DNA of 64,000 nucleotides from Candidatus Gastranaerophilales bacterium (GTDB lineage: Bacteria > Cyanobacteriota > Vampirovibrionia > Gastranaerophilales > Gastranaerophilaceae), in the NCBI GenBank assembly GCA_944322845.1, contig CALUQE010000006.1, positions 44,422 to 108,421 of the forward strand, read 5' to 3'. Position 1 is the stretch's first letter. Each line of letters opens with the position of its first letter. Shown piece by piece: positions 8,825 to 18,096 of this stretch. The translations under genes were made by a program, and so were the position numbers. The notes beneath the pieces were generated by a model. It did not search any database. It was not told where the DNA came from and saw only the letters and a list, made by a program, of their open reading frames with translations.

Positions 8825-9638
8825 AAAATTTTAGTGTGTTTTTTAAAATTTGTGCGAGCGTATTATTTGTTTTTAAAAACTCTTCCTTTGTCATTGCTTT
8901 GTATTCTTTAGGTGTCCAAGAGTTGTGAAGTAAAATAATCCCTTTATTTTCTTGCAGTGCAAAGCCTGAATAATCATTCTCAAAATAAAATTTTCTATAG
9001 ACTTTACTTTGTTTTTTGAAATTTTTTGCGTATTTAAATTCAGGCATAGCATGTAATTCATCTCTATTCAGTTTTATACAGCCGTTTTCTGCCTGATTAA
9101 TTAGCCTATTTAAAATATCGTTTCCTAAATAGCTCCAATTTGTTACTCTTTTGTACAATTTAGGGTAAATGTATTTTAGTAAAAGTTTATTTTTTAAAGC
9201 TTTATTAGCAAATTCAATACGTTTTTTTATTCTTTTTTCCCACTTATTTAATATGTTTGAGTTAGCTTTTGCGCAAATAAAACAGATGTGAGGTGCAATG
9301 ATTGCAAAGTCAGCATTAGTTTCCATAATTTTCTTGACATCCGGTTTCGTAATGATGGTATCAACATCCATCCAAACTCCGCCGTGTTTTTTGAGTATTG
9401 CGCACCGGATGGCATCAGATTGTATAGGGAGAGAAAAATTGCGGTATAAAAAGTCCGGATAATAGTTTTCTCCAAGCCACTTACCAAGATTTGAGTAATC
9501 AAGAATTACTATTTCAAAATCCGGTAAAAACTTTTGCCAGCTTTCTAAACATAACTCTAAATACCCGGGAATGCTTTCTTTAGGTTCCCAAAATGTGAAA
9601 ATTCGTTTTGTCATTTGATAATTGTACAACAAAGGCAT
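8817..9638 (-). CDS. glycosyltransferase family 32-like sugar transferase
   Basis: This paralogue of the downstream gene has 273 residues from the first ATG, or 265 from the ATG at 9614 (MTKRIFTFWEP), which better fits the family start. It has the same architecture: FTFWEPKESIPGYLELCLES, PIQSDAIRCAILKKHGGVW and DXD motif MDVDT. Its end overlaps the following gene, and the pair looks like a tandem duplication that has diverged, especially in the central part (residues about 105-200). It probably adds successive or alternative sugars of the same polymer. The acceptor and donor are unknown. Confidence 0.85.
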   Translation of the reverse strand: MPLLYNYQMTKRIFTFWEPKESIPGYLELCLESWQKFLPDFEIVILDYSNLGKWLGENYYPDFLYRNFSLPIQSDAIRCAILKKHGGVWMDVDTIITKPDVKKIMETNADFAIIAPHICFICAKANSNILNKWEKRIKKRIEFANKALKNKLLLKYIYPKLYKRVTNWSYLGNDILNRLINQAENGCIKLNRDELHAMPEFKYAKNFKKQSKVYRKFYFENDYSGFALQENKGIILLHNSWTPKEYKAMTKEEFLKTNNTLAQILKNTLKFYG

Positions 9639-9658
9639 AAATTTCGCAGTTAAATTTA

Positions 9659-10612
9659 TTATAATTGCAGCGCCGGTTGGACTGTATTATCTGATATAAT
9701 GCAATATCTGCATGAGTCTATGATTTCTTGTTTGAAAAATTTTATTAAATCCTCTCGTAAATTTATAGATTTTGTAATATCAATAATATCTTTACAGTTA
9801 GAAATTCTGAGTTCATTTGCTCCAAGAGCTTTAGAGCAAATGCCAAACTTACCATTCAAAATTTGGTTACATTTTGTTCTGTAGCATTTGTCCATTTTTA
9901 TTTTTGTTATTTCTTCTGAAAAAGGTGTTTCTGCCATTCCTTTTTCTTCTAACCAGTTCCAGCTATCTACCATCTGGAATCTTATATGATTGTCGTGCAG
10001 TACCTTTTTTATTTCTTCATATTTCAACAATTTATCAAGATTTGAATTATTTGAATAATTACTTAGATAAAAATAAATTCGATTAGGATTTTGATTAATA
10101 ACATCCAGCAATTCTCTTGTCGGTACAATAGTTCCATTTGTGGTAATTCTTATTAAATCTATGCTACTGTTTTTAGCTGCATAATTAATAATTTCGGGTA
10201 AATCTTTATTGAGTAAAGGTTCTCCACCCAGAATAATCAAATGCCTAATACTTGCAATTTCTGTTATTTTATCTAGCTGATTTTTAAAGTCTTGAAAAGA
10301 TAAATCGATATGTCCCTGCTGATTAAAGTCAGGTATTAAAGCACAACAATCCTTGCATTTTAAAGAACATTTGGTAGTAATATTAAATTCTAATTGTGGA
10401 ATTTTTATAATGTTGTTTTCGTAAAAATCTTTAATTTCTTCTTGTATATAAATTTTAATAATTTCGTTTTTCTTTGTAGGATTGACAAATTTTCCTATTT
10501 TAAACCACATAAATTTTAGAGAATCTACCATATAGCGATTAACGGCATTTTGTTCAAAATATCTGTCAAAAAATGTAGATGTTATATTATATTCTTTTAC
10601 TAAATCCGGCAT
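9659..10612 (-). CDS. radical SAM protein in polysaccharide locus
   Basis: This 317-residue radical S-adenosylmethionine enzyme carries the cluster motif CSLKCKDCC (CxxxCxxC at about residues 82, 86 and 89), the GGEPLL SAM-binding motif near residue 128 and ITTNGTI after it. A second cysteine set in the C-terminal part (CYRTKCNQ, GICSKA, SCRYC) suggests an auxiliary iron-sulfur cluster in the manner of SPASM/Twitch proteins. About 75 residues precede the first cysteine. It lies 1 nt after a GT2 gene and before the GT32 pair, so it may modify a sugar, lipid carrier or small peptide made by this locus. The substrate is not predictable from sequence alone. Confidence 0.85.
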   Translation of the reverse strand: MPDLVKEYNITSTFFDRYFEQNAVNRYMVDSLKFMWFKIGKFVNPTKKNEIIKIYIQEEIKDFYENNIIKIPQLEFNITTKCSLKCKDCCALIPDFNQQGHIDLSFQDFKNQLDKITEIASIRHLIILGGEPLLNKDLPEIINYAAKNSSIDLIRITTNGTIVPTRELLDVINQNPNRIYFYLSNYSNNSNLDKLLKYEEIKKVLHDNHIRFQMVDSWNWLEEKGMAETPFSEEITKIKMDKCYRTKCNQILNGKFGICSKALGANELRISNCKDIIDITKSINLREDLIKFFKQEIIDSCRYCIISDNTVQPALQL

Positions 10613-10613
10613 T

Positions 10614-11282
10614 TTACTTCCTCCCCAGTTTAGCTCTTAACAATGTTGCGTAATCTTTGAATTCTGTTTTTTGCTGCGTTTTACCGAAATTAGATGAATG
10701 AATTCTCCGGTTTGTTGAGACTAAATCCAGTTTTTTGATTTTTAGTCCGTTTCTATCCATTTTAGTCTGCCAGTCTATAATTTCACCAGCGGTTACTGAT
10801 TCATCGAAAGGGCCAATTGTATCAAAAATTTCTTTTCTCATAAGAACAGCACCTGTGAATAAACCATAATAAGGTTCAGGTTTTACAGAAGTTCTCTGTT
10901 TTTCTTCATCAGGAATTTCCGGTGAAATAAAGTCTTTGACCTTGCACATTACAGCAGAAATTGTATCATCCGCTTCAAGCACATCATACATAACTTTTAG
11001 GGAGCCGGAATTCATAACATCATCATGGTCATGGAACATTACATATTGCCCGTTTGATACAGTAAGCGCCTTATTTTTAGCCTTAACCGGACCTTCTGAT
11101 TTTGCGTTTCTGATAACGTTACAGCCTAAACTTTTTGCAAGTTCAAAAGTATTGTCAGTCGATCCGTCATCTACTACAATAATTTCGACATTCATATCCT
11201 GCTTTTTTATTCCATCGATAGCTTCTTTTAAATAATTAGTTCCATTTTTTACCGGAATGATTATTGATATAAGTTTATCCAT
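10614..11282 (-). CDS. glycosyltransferase family 2
   Basis: This compact 222-residue GT-A fold transferase starts with the family signature ISIIIPVKNGTNYLKEAI, continues with IIVVDDGSTDNT (the first Asp of the nucleotide site) and has HDHDD as its metal-binding DXD-type motif. A block with FDESVTAGEIIDWQTKM forms the acceptor side. It has no membrane segment and little beyond the catalytic core, so it is a short member. It is the first gene of a sub-block (GT2, radical SAM, GT32, GT32, ABC) that starts after a 97-nt gap. Confidence 0.9.
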   Translation of the reverse strand: MDKLISIIIPVKNGTNYLKEAIDGIKKQDMNVEIIVVDDGSTDNTFELAKSLGCNVIRNAKSEGPVKAKNKALTVSNGQYVMFHDHDDVMNSGSLKVMYDVLEADDTISAVMCKVKDFISPEIPDEEKQRTSVKPEPYYGLFTGAVLMRKEIFDTIGPFDESVTAGEIIDWQTKMDRNGLKIKKLDLVSTNRRIHSSNFGKTQQKTEFKDYATLLRAKLGRK

Positions 11283-11379
11283 TATGCAGCCTTTCTATAT
11301 CTGTTTCTAAATTTAATTAGTGAGGTTACTCTCTCTCTCTACGTCTACAAGGGAGTGAGGCGCTATTAATTCCCATATA

Positions 11380-12420
11380 TTATTTTGTGTCTGTTTTTAA
11401 TATTCTTAATCCAAATAAATAATAATTGCAGATCCGATTATTAATTTTCTTAACTCGTAAAAATGGAATAAAACCAAATAATTTATATTTCTTTTCATAA
11501 GGACATTTATTAAGAATCCTATCAAACATATCATCCAAAACATGGCGTGGAACACAACCCAGTGCTCTTGATTTTTCTGTATGCCCTCTTAATTCGTCAT
11601 TTTTATCTGGAATTTTATTAATTCTGTCCATATCTTCTTTTGAAATCTGAAAATCCCAGATATTAAGACTATCTTTAATTCTTTGCTCTTTTGTTGAACG
11701 GGTTAACACAGCATTTCCTTGCTGAATATTCCATTTTAAAGCAATCTGTGCTTCTGTTTTATTATACTTTTTAGCAAGTTCTTTAATTGTTGGTTCATTT
11801 ACAATATGTCCTTTGTTCAATGCACTCCATGCTACCACCTGTATGCCATTTTGTTTTGTAATTTCAACATTTTTACTGTATTTATATTGCGGATTAACTT
11901 CTATTTGATTTATTGCTGGCTTTACTTTGTAACAATGTAGCAAAACATCATAATAGGGGTAAGAAAAATTACAAACACCGATTGCACGTACTTTTTTATT
12001 TTTATATAAATTTTCTAGTGCTTTCCACGAGGATACTATCTCTTTTTGCCAAGTTGCATATTCTCTGTATGGATGGTGTAAAAGATATAGGTCAATATAA
12101 TCTAAACCCAGATTCAGCAAGCTTTCTTCATATCCTTCCAGAGTATCTTCATATCCTGGAAAGAAGTATGGTGCTTTTGTAGATATAAATAAATCTTCAC
12201 GTTTTACGAAACCTTCATCTATACACTGTTTTATTGCAATTCCCACTTCTTTCTCATTTCCGTATACTTGCGCTGTATCAATTAATCTATAACCATTTTT
12301 TATAGCAAGTACAACAGATTTAATTACATCATCACCTTTAAGAGTATCTACTCCGAATCCGATAATAGGCATTTTAACTCCGTTATTGAGAGTTACATAA
12401 TGTTCGGTTTGATTGGTCAT
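11380..12420 (-). CDS. aldo/keto reductase
   Basis: This 346-residue NADPH-dependent oxidoreductase has the TIM-barrel aldo/keto reductase pattern: GFGVDTLKGDD near the start, the catalytic Asp and Tyr in LIDTAQVYGNEKEVG, Lys in FISTKAPYF, His in LLHHPYREY, and IGVCNFSYPYY plus NQIEVNPQY downstream. It has a C-terminal extension of about 50 residues rich in basic and aromatic residues (KKYKLFGFIPFLRVKK). It overlaps the previous gene by 38 nt, so both belong to one transcript. Within a glycan locus it may reduce a sugar intermediate, but a general carbonyl reductase role is equally possible. Confidence 0.9.
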   Translation of the reverse strand: MTNQTEHYVTLNNGVKMPIIGFGVDTLKGDDVIKSVVLAIKNGYRLIDTAQVYGNEKEVGIAIKQCIDEGFVKREDLFISTKAPYFFPGYEDTLEGYEESLLNLGLDYIDLYLLHHPYREYATWQKEIVSSWKALENLYKNKKVRAIGVCNFSYPYYDVLLHCYKVKPAINQIEVNPQYKYSKNVEITKQNGIQVVAWSALNKGHIVNEPTIKELAKKYNKTEAQIALKWNIQQGNAVLTRSTKEQRIKDSLNIWDFQISKEDMDRINKIPDKNDELRGHTEKSRALGCVPRHVLDDMFDRILNKCPYEKKYKLFGFIPFLRVKKINNRICNYYLFGLRILKTDTK

Positions 12421-13570
12421 ATATCATCTCCTCTAAGTTTTTTAAAGAACAAGTTTCCAGTTCTTTTTTTGCGAAATTAAGTTTTTGTTGTATTGTCTGA
12501 TATTCTTCATTACTCATATTGGCAGCCGTTTTCAGAGCCTGATATAAATCTTTCGTATAAGTAATTCCTTTATCATCTAATTTATAAGCTTCTGCTAGAT
12601 CTTTATAAATTACACCAGGCTTGGCAAATCCTAAACAGAGAGAATAAGAGCCCGTAATGCCGCCTTTAAGGTATTTTTTATAATCTTTAGAATCAGAACT
12701 TATATTAAAAAGAATGAAATCACTCTCTTCTATCTCTTCATATAATTTTTCATACGAAATAGTTCCACGTATTTTGATATGATTTTTATTTTTTTCTGTA
12801 ATATATTGTGAAATTTTTTCTGCCGAAACCCCAACAAAAACGACTTCAAAATTTACGTTATCTTCAATCAATTTATCTACAGAATCCATAAGTGATTTAA
12901 AATCTCGTAAACCTTGTTTGTTGCCGCCTATAGATATAAATTTTGTAAAATTCTTGTTTTTATGTGTGATGTTTATTTTACCATAATATAAAGCTGCCAG
13001 ATATGGTACATCTAAGTTATTATATTTTATCCCGTCTCTTAAGACAAATGCTTTATGCTTCTTCAAAAATTTTTTTTCTGGAGAATCTAATGTGGGGTAA
13101 TGAGATAAAACATCATGAACTATTGAATAGACATTTTCTTTACAGTATTTGTTTAGATACTTTTCTTCAAAATTGAGTATAAATCTGTATCCTTGATGTG
13201 TACAAAGCGTTTCTATAAAAATATATTTGTATTTTAATAATTTATCAAAAAATTTCTGTGTTAGCGGCATATCAGTCAATTGGAATATTTTTAACTGTTT
13301 ATCATTGTATATAAAACGGCATAATGATTTCATATTAAAATTTTCTTTTAGCAAGAATAAATGAACACTAAAACCTAAATCTAGAAAATATTTTATAATA
13401 GACGGATACACTTCGCTATGCCACAGGTGAGGTTCAATCAATGCTACAGTATTTTCATTAACTTCTGTGGTTATAGCTGCATGAATTTCTTCCTGAAGCA
13501 ATAATTCATCTTCAGGAGATAGTTTATATTTTTTATTTATTATATTTTTTAACCTGTCTTTTATATCCAT
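12383..13570 (-). CDS. probable GT-B-fold glycosyltransferase
   Basis: I assign this 395-residue protein only tentatively. The second half has features of a GT-B C-terminal domain: FISIGGNKQGLRDFKSLMDSV, then FEVVFVGVS, IKIRGTISYEKLYEEIEESD and a loop ending LGFAKPGVIYKDLAEAY, similar to the donor-site region of family 4 enzymes. The first half (LIEPHLWHSEVYPSIIKYFLDL) would be the acceptor domain. No signal peptide or membrane segment is visible. It is 12 nt after a GT8 gene and overlaps the aldo/keto reductase gene by 38 nt, consistent with the same operon. Confidence 0.65.
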   Translation of the reverse strand: MDIKDRLKNIINKKYKLSPEDELLLQEEIHAAITTEVNENTVALIEPHLWHSEVYPSIIKYFLDLGFSVHLFLLKENFNMKSLCRFIYNDKQLKIFQLTDMPLTQKFFDKLLKYKYIFIETLCTHQGYRFILNFEEKYLNKYCKENVYSIVHDVLSHYPTLDSPEKKFLKKHKAFVLRDGIKYNNLDVPYLAALYYGKINITHKNKNFTKFISIGGNKQGLRDFKSLMDSVDKLIEDNVNFEVVFVGVSAEKISQYITEKNKNHIKIRGTISYEKLYEEIEESDFILFNISSDSKDYKKYLKGGITGSYSLCLGFAKPGVIYKDLAEAYKLDDKGITYTKDLYQALKTAANMSNEEYQTIQQKLNFAKKELETCSLKNLEEMIYDQSNRTLCNSQ

Positions 13571-13582
13571 AATAATATCCTA

Positions 13583-14437
13583 TTATTTATTTACAATTTT
13601 ATTATATCTTTGCCATAATACACTAGAAGCAATAAATTTTTCTTTTATTTCACACATCTGACTGTAAAACTCTGTCATTCTTGCGTATTTCCAGTATAAA
13701 TCATTGCATGATTTGAAAGGTCTATTATGCCAGTCCAGAGAAAAGTCTGCCTGCCATGGTTTTATAAGCCCTGCAAAATGGCGTATCACAACTTCATTAT
13801 ATTTAAAAATTACATTGTATTTTTTATCCAGTAATTTATAATTTGATTCAAAATATTTATTTAAAATTCCTTGATCGTTATCTGTTTGTTGAGGATATAA
13901 TTCTGAAATAGAAAGAATATCTTGTAATTGTATAGATTTGCGCCATTTTTCACAATTTATTAATAAAACACCAGAATTAAAATAAATATGATCATTGCTT
14001 ATTGCCAGTTCTGCTTTCCAATGACTTGTATCAATCCAATCAGGAACTGCTCCCAAGATATAGTTCTCTAAATTTTCGTTGAATAATTGTGTAATATCAT
14101 TTACAGCTATTGTATCAACATCGAGATAAATTGCTTTTCTTATATTATGTACTAACTGCGGTGCAAGGAGACGATTAAAAGCGGAAAGTGTAATCGTGTT
14201 AGATAATTTTATTCCTTTAAATATATTTTCAACATCAATTCTAATATATTCAATTGATAAATTTTTAAAAAGATTTTTTAGGGCGTTAATTTTAATTTTA
14301 TTATCTTCTGAAATTCCACCGTCAAGGATATAAAATTCACAAAAAGATTTTGTATTGTCACAAATACTTGCAATTGTTGTTGCGACAAACGGTGCGTAGT
14401 TATTATCTGAAGATAAAAAAATAGGTATTGCTATCAC
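13583..14437 (-). CDS. glycosyltransferase family 8
   Basis: This 284-residue LPS-type hexosyltransferase opens with IPIFLSSDNNYAPFVATT, followed by the strand YILDGGIS. The metal-binding DXD motif is in YLDVDTIAVND. Further family blocks are YFNSGVLLINCEKWRK and DNDQGILNKYF, and a late histidine in VIRHFAGLIKPW. The first 40 residues are almost identical to the two other GT8 proteins of the locus, and the DNA is also nearly identical there. It overlaps the upstream GT2 by 4 nt. Confidence 0.92.
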   Translation of the reverse strand: MIAIPIFLSSDNNYAPFVATTIASICDNTKSFCEFYILDGGISEDNKIKINALKNLFKNLSIEYIRIDVENIFKGIKLSNTITLSAFNRLLAPQLVHNIRKAIYLDVDTIAVNDITQLFNENLENYILGAVPDWIDTSHWKAELAISNDHIYFNSGVLLINCEKWRKSIQLQDILSISELYPQQTDNDQGILNKYFESNYKLLDKKYNVIFKYNEVVIRHFAGLIKPWQADFSLDWHNRPFKSCNDLYWKYARMTEFYSQMCEIKEKFIASSVLWQRYNKIVNK

Positions 14438-15447
14438 TTATTTCCTCTTCTTATTTTGTCTCTTAAGTTTTGTGTAATAAAATTTAAACGGTTAGTTTTG
14501 TGTGTAAGAAAATTTTTTAATTCTGATTTGTTATTTTCAATTATCATTTGTGATATAGAAAAATAATTATTTTTCAAAAACCTTTGAAATTCAGCTTTTC
14601 TATTACATTTTGAATAAATATTTGTCATTCCCGAAAGATATAATTCAATAAGATCTTCATTATTATTATGATAATGTAGATTTAAAAATATATTAAACTG
14701 CTCTTTGTATAGCCAATCATATCCTTTAGGGTTTGTTTTATCAATATTTTTTTTGTTTAACAAATCTGTAATAATTTCTATAGACTTCACTCCGGATAGA
14801 ATTTTCTCTTTTGATAAAACTTTGGAAAACCCGCTGTCTTCTCTGTCATAATGACGGTAATAAATATTCTCGACAGTTACAACTTTATTAGCAGCCAAAA
14901 CTGCTTTTATCAAAAAAATTAGATCGGCGCTTATTAACATTCCAGGTTCAAGAATTATATTGTCATTCTTGATTAAGGATGTTTTATATATTGCACACCA
15001 CCAGTTATTAGAAAAATACAGTTTATTTTTTGCTATATTTATTATGTTATGTTTATTTTTGAAGGATTTTCCATTGTAATCAATGTACTCTGCGTCTCCG
15101 CAAGATATGTCAGCATTTTCTTCTATTGCTTTTTTATATAACTTTTCAAAGAAATCCCGGTCTATTGTGTCATCATTATCTACAAATGCAATATATTCTC
15201 CTGTAACATTTTCCAGCCCTGTATTCCTGGCTCTTGACTCTCCGCCATTTTCTGTTCTTTTGATAACCTTTATTCTGTAATCTTTTAAAGCATATTTTTC
15301 AAGAATTTTTACAGAATCATCTGTTGAGCAGTCATCAACACAAATTATTTCTATATCTTCCAATGTCTGGTTAACAACGCTATCTAAACAGCGATTTAAA
15401 TATTCATGGGCATTGTAAACAGGTATTATTACTGATATTTTGGGCAT
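14434..15447 (-). CDS. glycosyltransferase family 2
   Basis: This 337-residue GT-A transferase has the signature ISVIIPVYNAHEYLNRCLDS, IICVDDCSTDDS and the DXD-type motif FVDNDDT. The region after it (ADISCGDAEYIDY) is typical of GT2 enzymes from O-antigen and capsule loci. The C-terminal 100 residues are AT-rich in DNA and helical in character, without a recognised domain. Its start lies inside the end of the upstream GT8-fusion gene (44 nt overlap), and its end overlaps the next GT8 by 4 nt. Confidence 0.9.
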   Translation of the reverse strand: MPKISVIIPVYNAHEYLNRCLDSVVNQTLEDIEIICVDDCSTDDSVKILEKYALKDYRIKVIKRTENGGESRARNTGLENVTGEYIAFVDNDDTIDRDFFEKLYKKAIEENADISCGDAEYIDYNGKSFKNKHNIINIAKNKLYFSNNWWCAIYKTSLIKNDNIILEPGMLISADLIFLIKAVLAANKVVTVENIYYRHYDREDSGFSKVLSKEKILSGVKSIEIITDLLNKKNIDKTNPKGYDWLYKEQFNIFLNLHYHNNNEDLIELYLSGMTNIYSKCNRKAEFQRFLKNNYFSISQMIIENNKSELKNFLTHKTNRLNFITQNLRDKIRRGNK

Positions 15448-17149
15448 TTTTTCTTCCTTTTATATTTTTATGCAAATTTGCAAATAAGGCTTCTTTCCTA
15501 GTTGCTTCCGGATAATACTTCCCGCCAATTGCGGAACATGTTCCGGCAAAAATTTTATCTGGATATTTTTTTTTCATATATTTTAGCATTTCATAGTATG
15601 AATTCGGCGGTGTCATTCGAAAACCAGTATCTGAATGATGACAGCATTTGATTTTCACAACATTTGTTTCTATATTATATTTCAAATACGAGTTAAAACA
15701 AAAATCTTCTACATACAAATCCCATTTTAAATTTTCATCAAAGCGTAAATGATACTTATTAACTAAGCTTGAGTGTACAAGCATTGCTTGACAGTCCAGG
15801 GTATCTACCAATGGGTCTTCGAATGAACAGAAGGCTGTTTTACTGTGCTGCGAGTCGTCACGCGAAACTTCTATACATTCCCCCTTGTATATTCTTACAT
15901 ACTTTCCTTTAACAATATTACCAAAATCTCCTTGGCAGCCTATAGGACCATATATTTTTGTTTTATCAAGGCAGGAAAGTAAAGAGGTTATGTCTGTAAT
16001 AAGTTCCCAGTCCTGATGGCAAAATATGAACCATGATTCTTTGCCGTAATCGTAGGAATTCAAAAATTCATTATATCTTACAGAAATATATTCATTTGTT
16101 TTTGTATTATCAAAATCAACAAGCTTTGTATTTTTTATCATTTTTATGTATTTGTTGTTTTTGACATATTTGTCATACAAATTGTAATCATTAACAACAG
16201 AAATGAAATAAACATTAGTTTTATCAGGCAAAGAGTTTTTTGGGTACCTGTTTTTGAGATAAATTTGTGAAAGCCTGTAGTGATTGATTGTAGAAGCTGA
16301 ATCCGGAGTTATAAATTTTTCAAGAATGTCCTTGTAAAAAACGGTTTTTTCTGCATATTTCCAGAACTCATTTGCACCTGGCATCTGTTTTGCGTTTTTT
16401 CCTGGCGGTATTGTCCAGGGTTTAAATTCTGTAGCGAAATGTCTTATTATAACTTTTTCCAGCGGATGAGAAATTAAATCATAATCTAAAAAGTTATACT
16501 TTAAATCAAGAATTCTGTATTGCCCATCAAAATACTTATTTAAAAGAGTTTCATCTGCATGTAAAACTTTTTCACCATATTTGTTTGCTATTCCAAAAAG
16601 TTTTTCTGCAATGCTGTCTTTCTTCCATTTAGGTATATCTACTAGCAATACACCTGCATTGAAATACTTGTAGTTATCTGATAGTTCCACCAATTCTTTT
16701 GTATCAAGATTATATTGTTTTCTACTTTCGTCCCACACAGCTCCCAGAGCATAGCCTTCCAGCTCCTGAGCATATAGTTCTGCAATATCTCCTAGTACAA
16801 CGATATCAACATCTAGGTATAAAACTTTTTTTAGTTTTGGTTTTAATGTCGGAATCAGAAATCTACTATATGTTGATATAGAAATATAAGTCGCAGCATT
16901 ATTATATTTTATATCTTTAAATTCTTTTTCTGGGTTGATATTTATAAATTCTATTGAAAAATTCCTGTAGATATCTTTTAATTGTAAAATTCTATTTTTA
17001 TTTACTTTATTAATTCCGCCATCAAGGATATAAAATTCACAAAAATACTTTGTGTTATCACAAATACTCGCAATAGTTGTTGCGACAAATGGTGCATAGT
17101 TATTATCTGATGATAGAAATATAGGAATTGTAAAGTTAAAATTATTCAT
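15404..17149 (-). CDS. two-domain glycosyltransferase: GT8 plus second GT-A-like domain
   Basis: This 581-residue protein has two parts. Residues 1 to about 305 form a complete GT8 domain: IPIFLSSDNNYAPFVATT, YLDVDIVVLGD as the DXD region, YFNAGVLLVDIPKWKKD, DETLLNKYFD and RHFATEFKPW. Residues about 325-565 form a second domain starting NVYFISVVNDYNLYDKYV, with WFIFCHQDWEL, a DCQAMLVHSS strand and LYVEDFCFNSYLKY, which resembles a GT2-like fold in which a His/Asp pair replaces the classical DXD. I infer a bifunctional transferase that adds two sugars. The single reading frame is intact and shows no sign of an assembly join. Confidence 0.82.
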   Translation of the reverse strand: MNNFNFTIPIFLSSDNNYAPFVATTIASICDNTKYFCEFYILDGGINKVNKNRILQLKDIYRNFSIEFININPEKEFKDIKYNNAATYISISTYSRFLIPTLKPKLKKVLYLDVDIVVLGDIAELYAQELEGYALGAVWDESRKQYNLDTKELVELSDNYKYFNAGVLLVDIPKWKKDSIAEKLFGIANKYGEKVLHADETLLNKYFDGQYRILDLKYNFLDYDLISHPLEKVIIRHFATEFKPWTIPPGKNAKQMPGANEFWKYAEKTVFYKDILEKFITPDSASTINHYRLSQIYLKNRYPKNSLPDKTNVYFISVVNDYNLYDKYVKNNKYIKMIKNTKLVDFDNTKTNEYISVRYNEFLNSYDYGKESWFIFCHQDWELITDITSLLSCLDKTKIYGPIGCQGDFGNIVKGKYVRIYKGECIEVSRDDSQHSKTAFCSFEDPLVDTLDCQAMLVHSSLVNKYHLRFDENLKWDLYVEDFCFNSYLKYNIETNVVKIKCCHHSDTGFRMTPPNSYYEMLKYMKKKYPDKIFAGTCSAIGGKYYPEATRKEALFANLHKNIKGRKNAQNISNNTCLQCP

Positions 17150-17168
17150 TATGTTCTCCTACCATAGT

Positions 17169-18095
17169 CTAATATTTGCTTGTTTTATTTTTAATTCTTT
17201 CTGCTATTTTGTTATATGCTTCAAATAGCTTTCTATGTCGAAGATGACGCTCTATTTCAGTTTTTGTAAGTGCATTATCAAGCAGTTCTTTATAAAATTT
17301 AGTATATTTTGCATATTTCCAAAACTCTTGTACATGCGGGTATTCTTTTAGGTTTAGGTTTACTTCAGGATTAATTTTCCAAGGCTTTAAATCCGCTGTG
17401 TAATGTCGTATCATAAAGTTATAGTTGTTATCTTGCTCAAACCAAGCATCAACATAACTATATTTTTTGTCTATAGTTTTATAATTGCAGTCAAAATACT
17501 TATTTAAGACATCTTGATCCGGATACTGAAGTACGTTTTTATACTTTATACTGTATTTTAATAGATTCTCTAAAACATTATGCTTTCTCCAATTTTCACA
17601 ATCTAATAATAATACTCCAGAGTTAAAATATTTATGCTTATCAGAAAGCCCCAGATATTTCTTCCGTTCAATATTGACACTACTTTCCCAAAACTCTTCA
17701 AAGCAGGCGCCAAGCCAATAATTATTCAGCGGCTCATCATAAAGCTCTTTTATATCTCCAAATAGAATAACATCTACATCTGTATAAATAGCTTTATTAA
17801 TTTCAGGTTTTAAATATGGAATTAAGAATCTGGAATACATTGCTTTAGTAATTTTCTCAGTTTCTTTGAAATTTTTGAAATATTTATCTAAATCAATTTT
17901 TATAAATTCAAGGTTAAAATTCTTGAATTTTTTATTTAAGTATTTAATTTTATTTATATTTTCTGTAGATATTCCTCCATCTATGATATAAAAATCAATA
18001 AAACTCTTTGTATTATCGCATATAGAAGCAATAGTTGTTGCGACAAATGGTGCATAATTATTATCTGAAGATAAAAATACAGGAATATTTGACAT
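17169..18095 (-). CDS. glycosyltransferase family 8
   Basis: This 308-residue GT8 counts from the ATG at 18095 (MSNIPVFLSSDNNY), which follows the previous stop by 1 nt. An earlier in-frame start at 18131 would add 12 residues unlike the family, so I prefer 18095. Motifs are YTDVDVILFGD as the DXD region, KYFNSGVLLLDCENWRK, DQDVLNKYFD and MIRHYTADLKPW. It shares its N-terminal 40 residues with the GT8 proteins at 13583 and 15404 but differs in the acceptor half, suggesting different specificity. Confidence 0.9.
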   Translation of the reverse strand: MSNIPVFLSSDNNYAPFVATTIASICDNTKSFIDFYIIDGGISTENINKIKYLNKKFKNFNLEFIKIDLDKYFKNFKETEKITKAMYSRFLIPYLKPEINKAIYTDVDVILFGDIKELYDEPLNNYWLGACFEEFWESSVNIERKKYLGLSDKHKYFNSGVLLLDCENWRKHNVLENLLKYSIKYKNVLQYPDQDVLNKYFDCNYKTIDKKYSYVDAWFEQDNNYNFMIRHYTADLKPWKINPEVNLNLKEYPHVQEFWKYAKYTKFYKELLDNALTKTEIERHLRHRKLFEAYNKIAERIKNKTSKY

Positions 18096-18096
18096 T

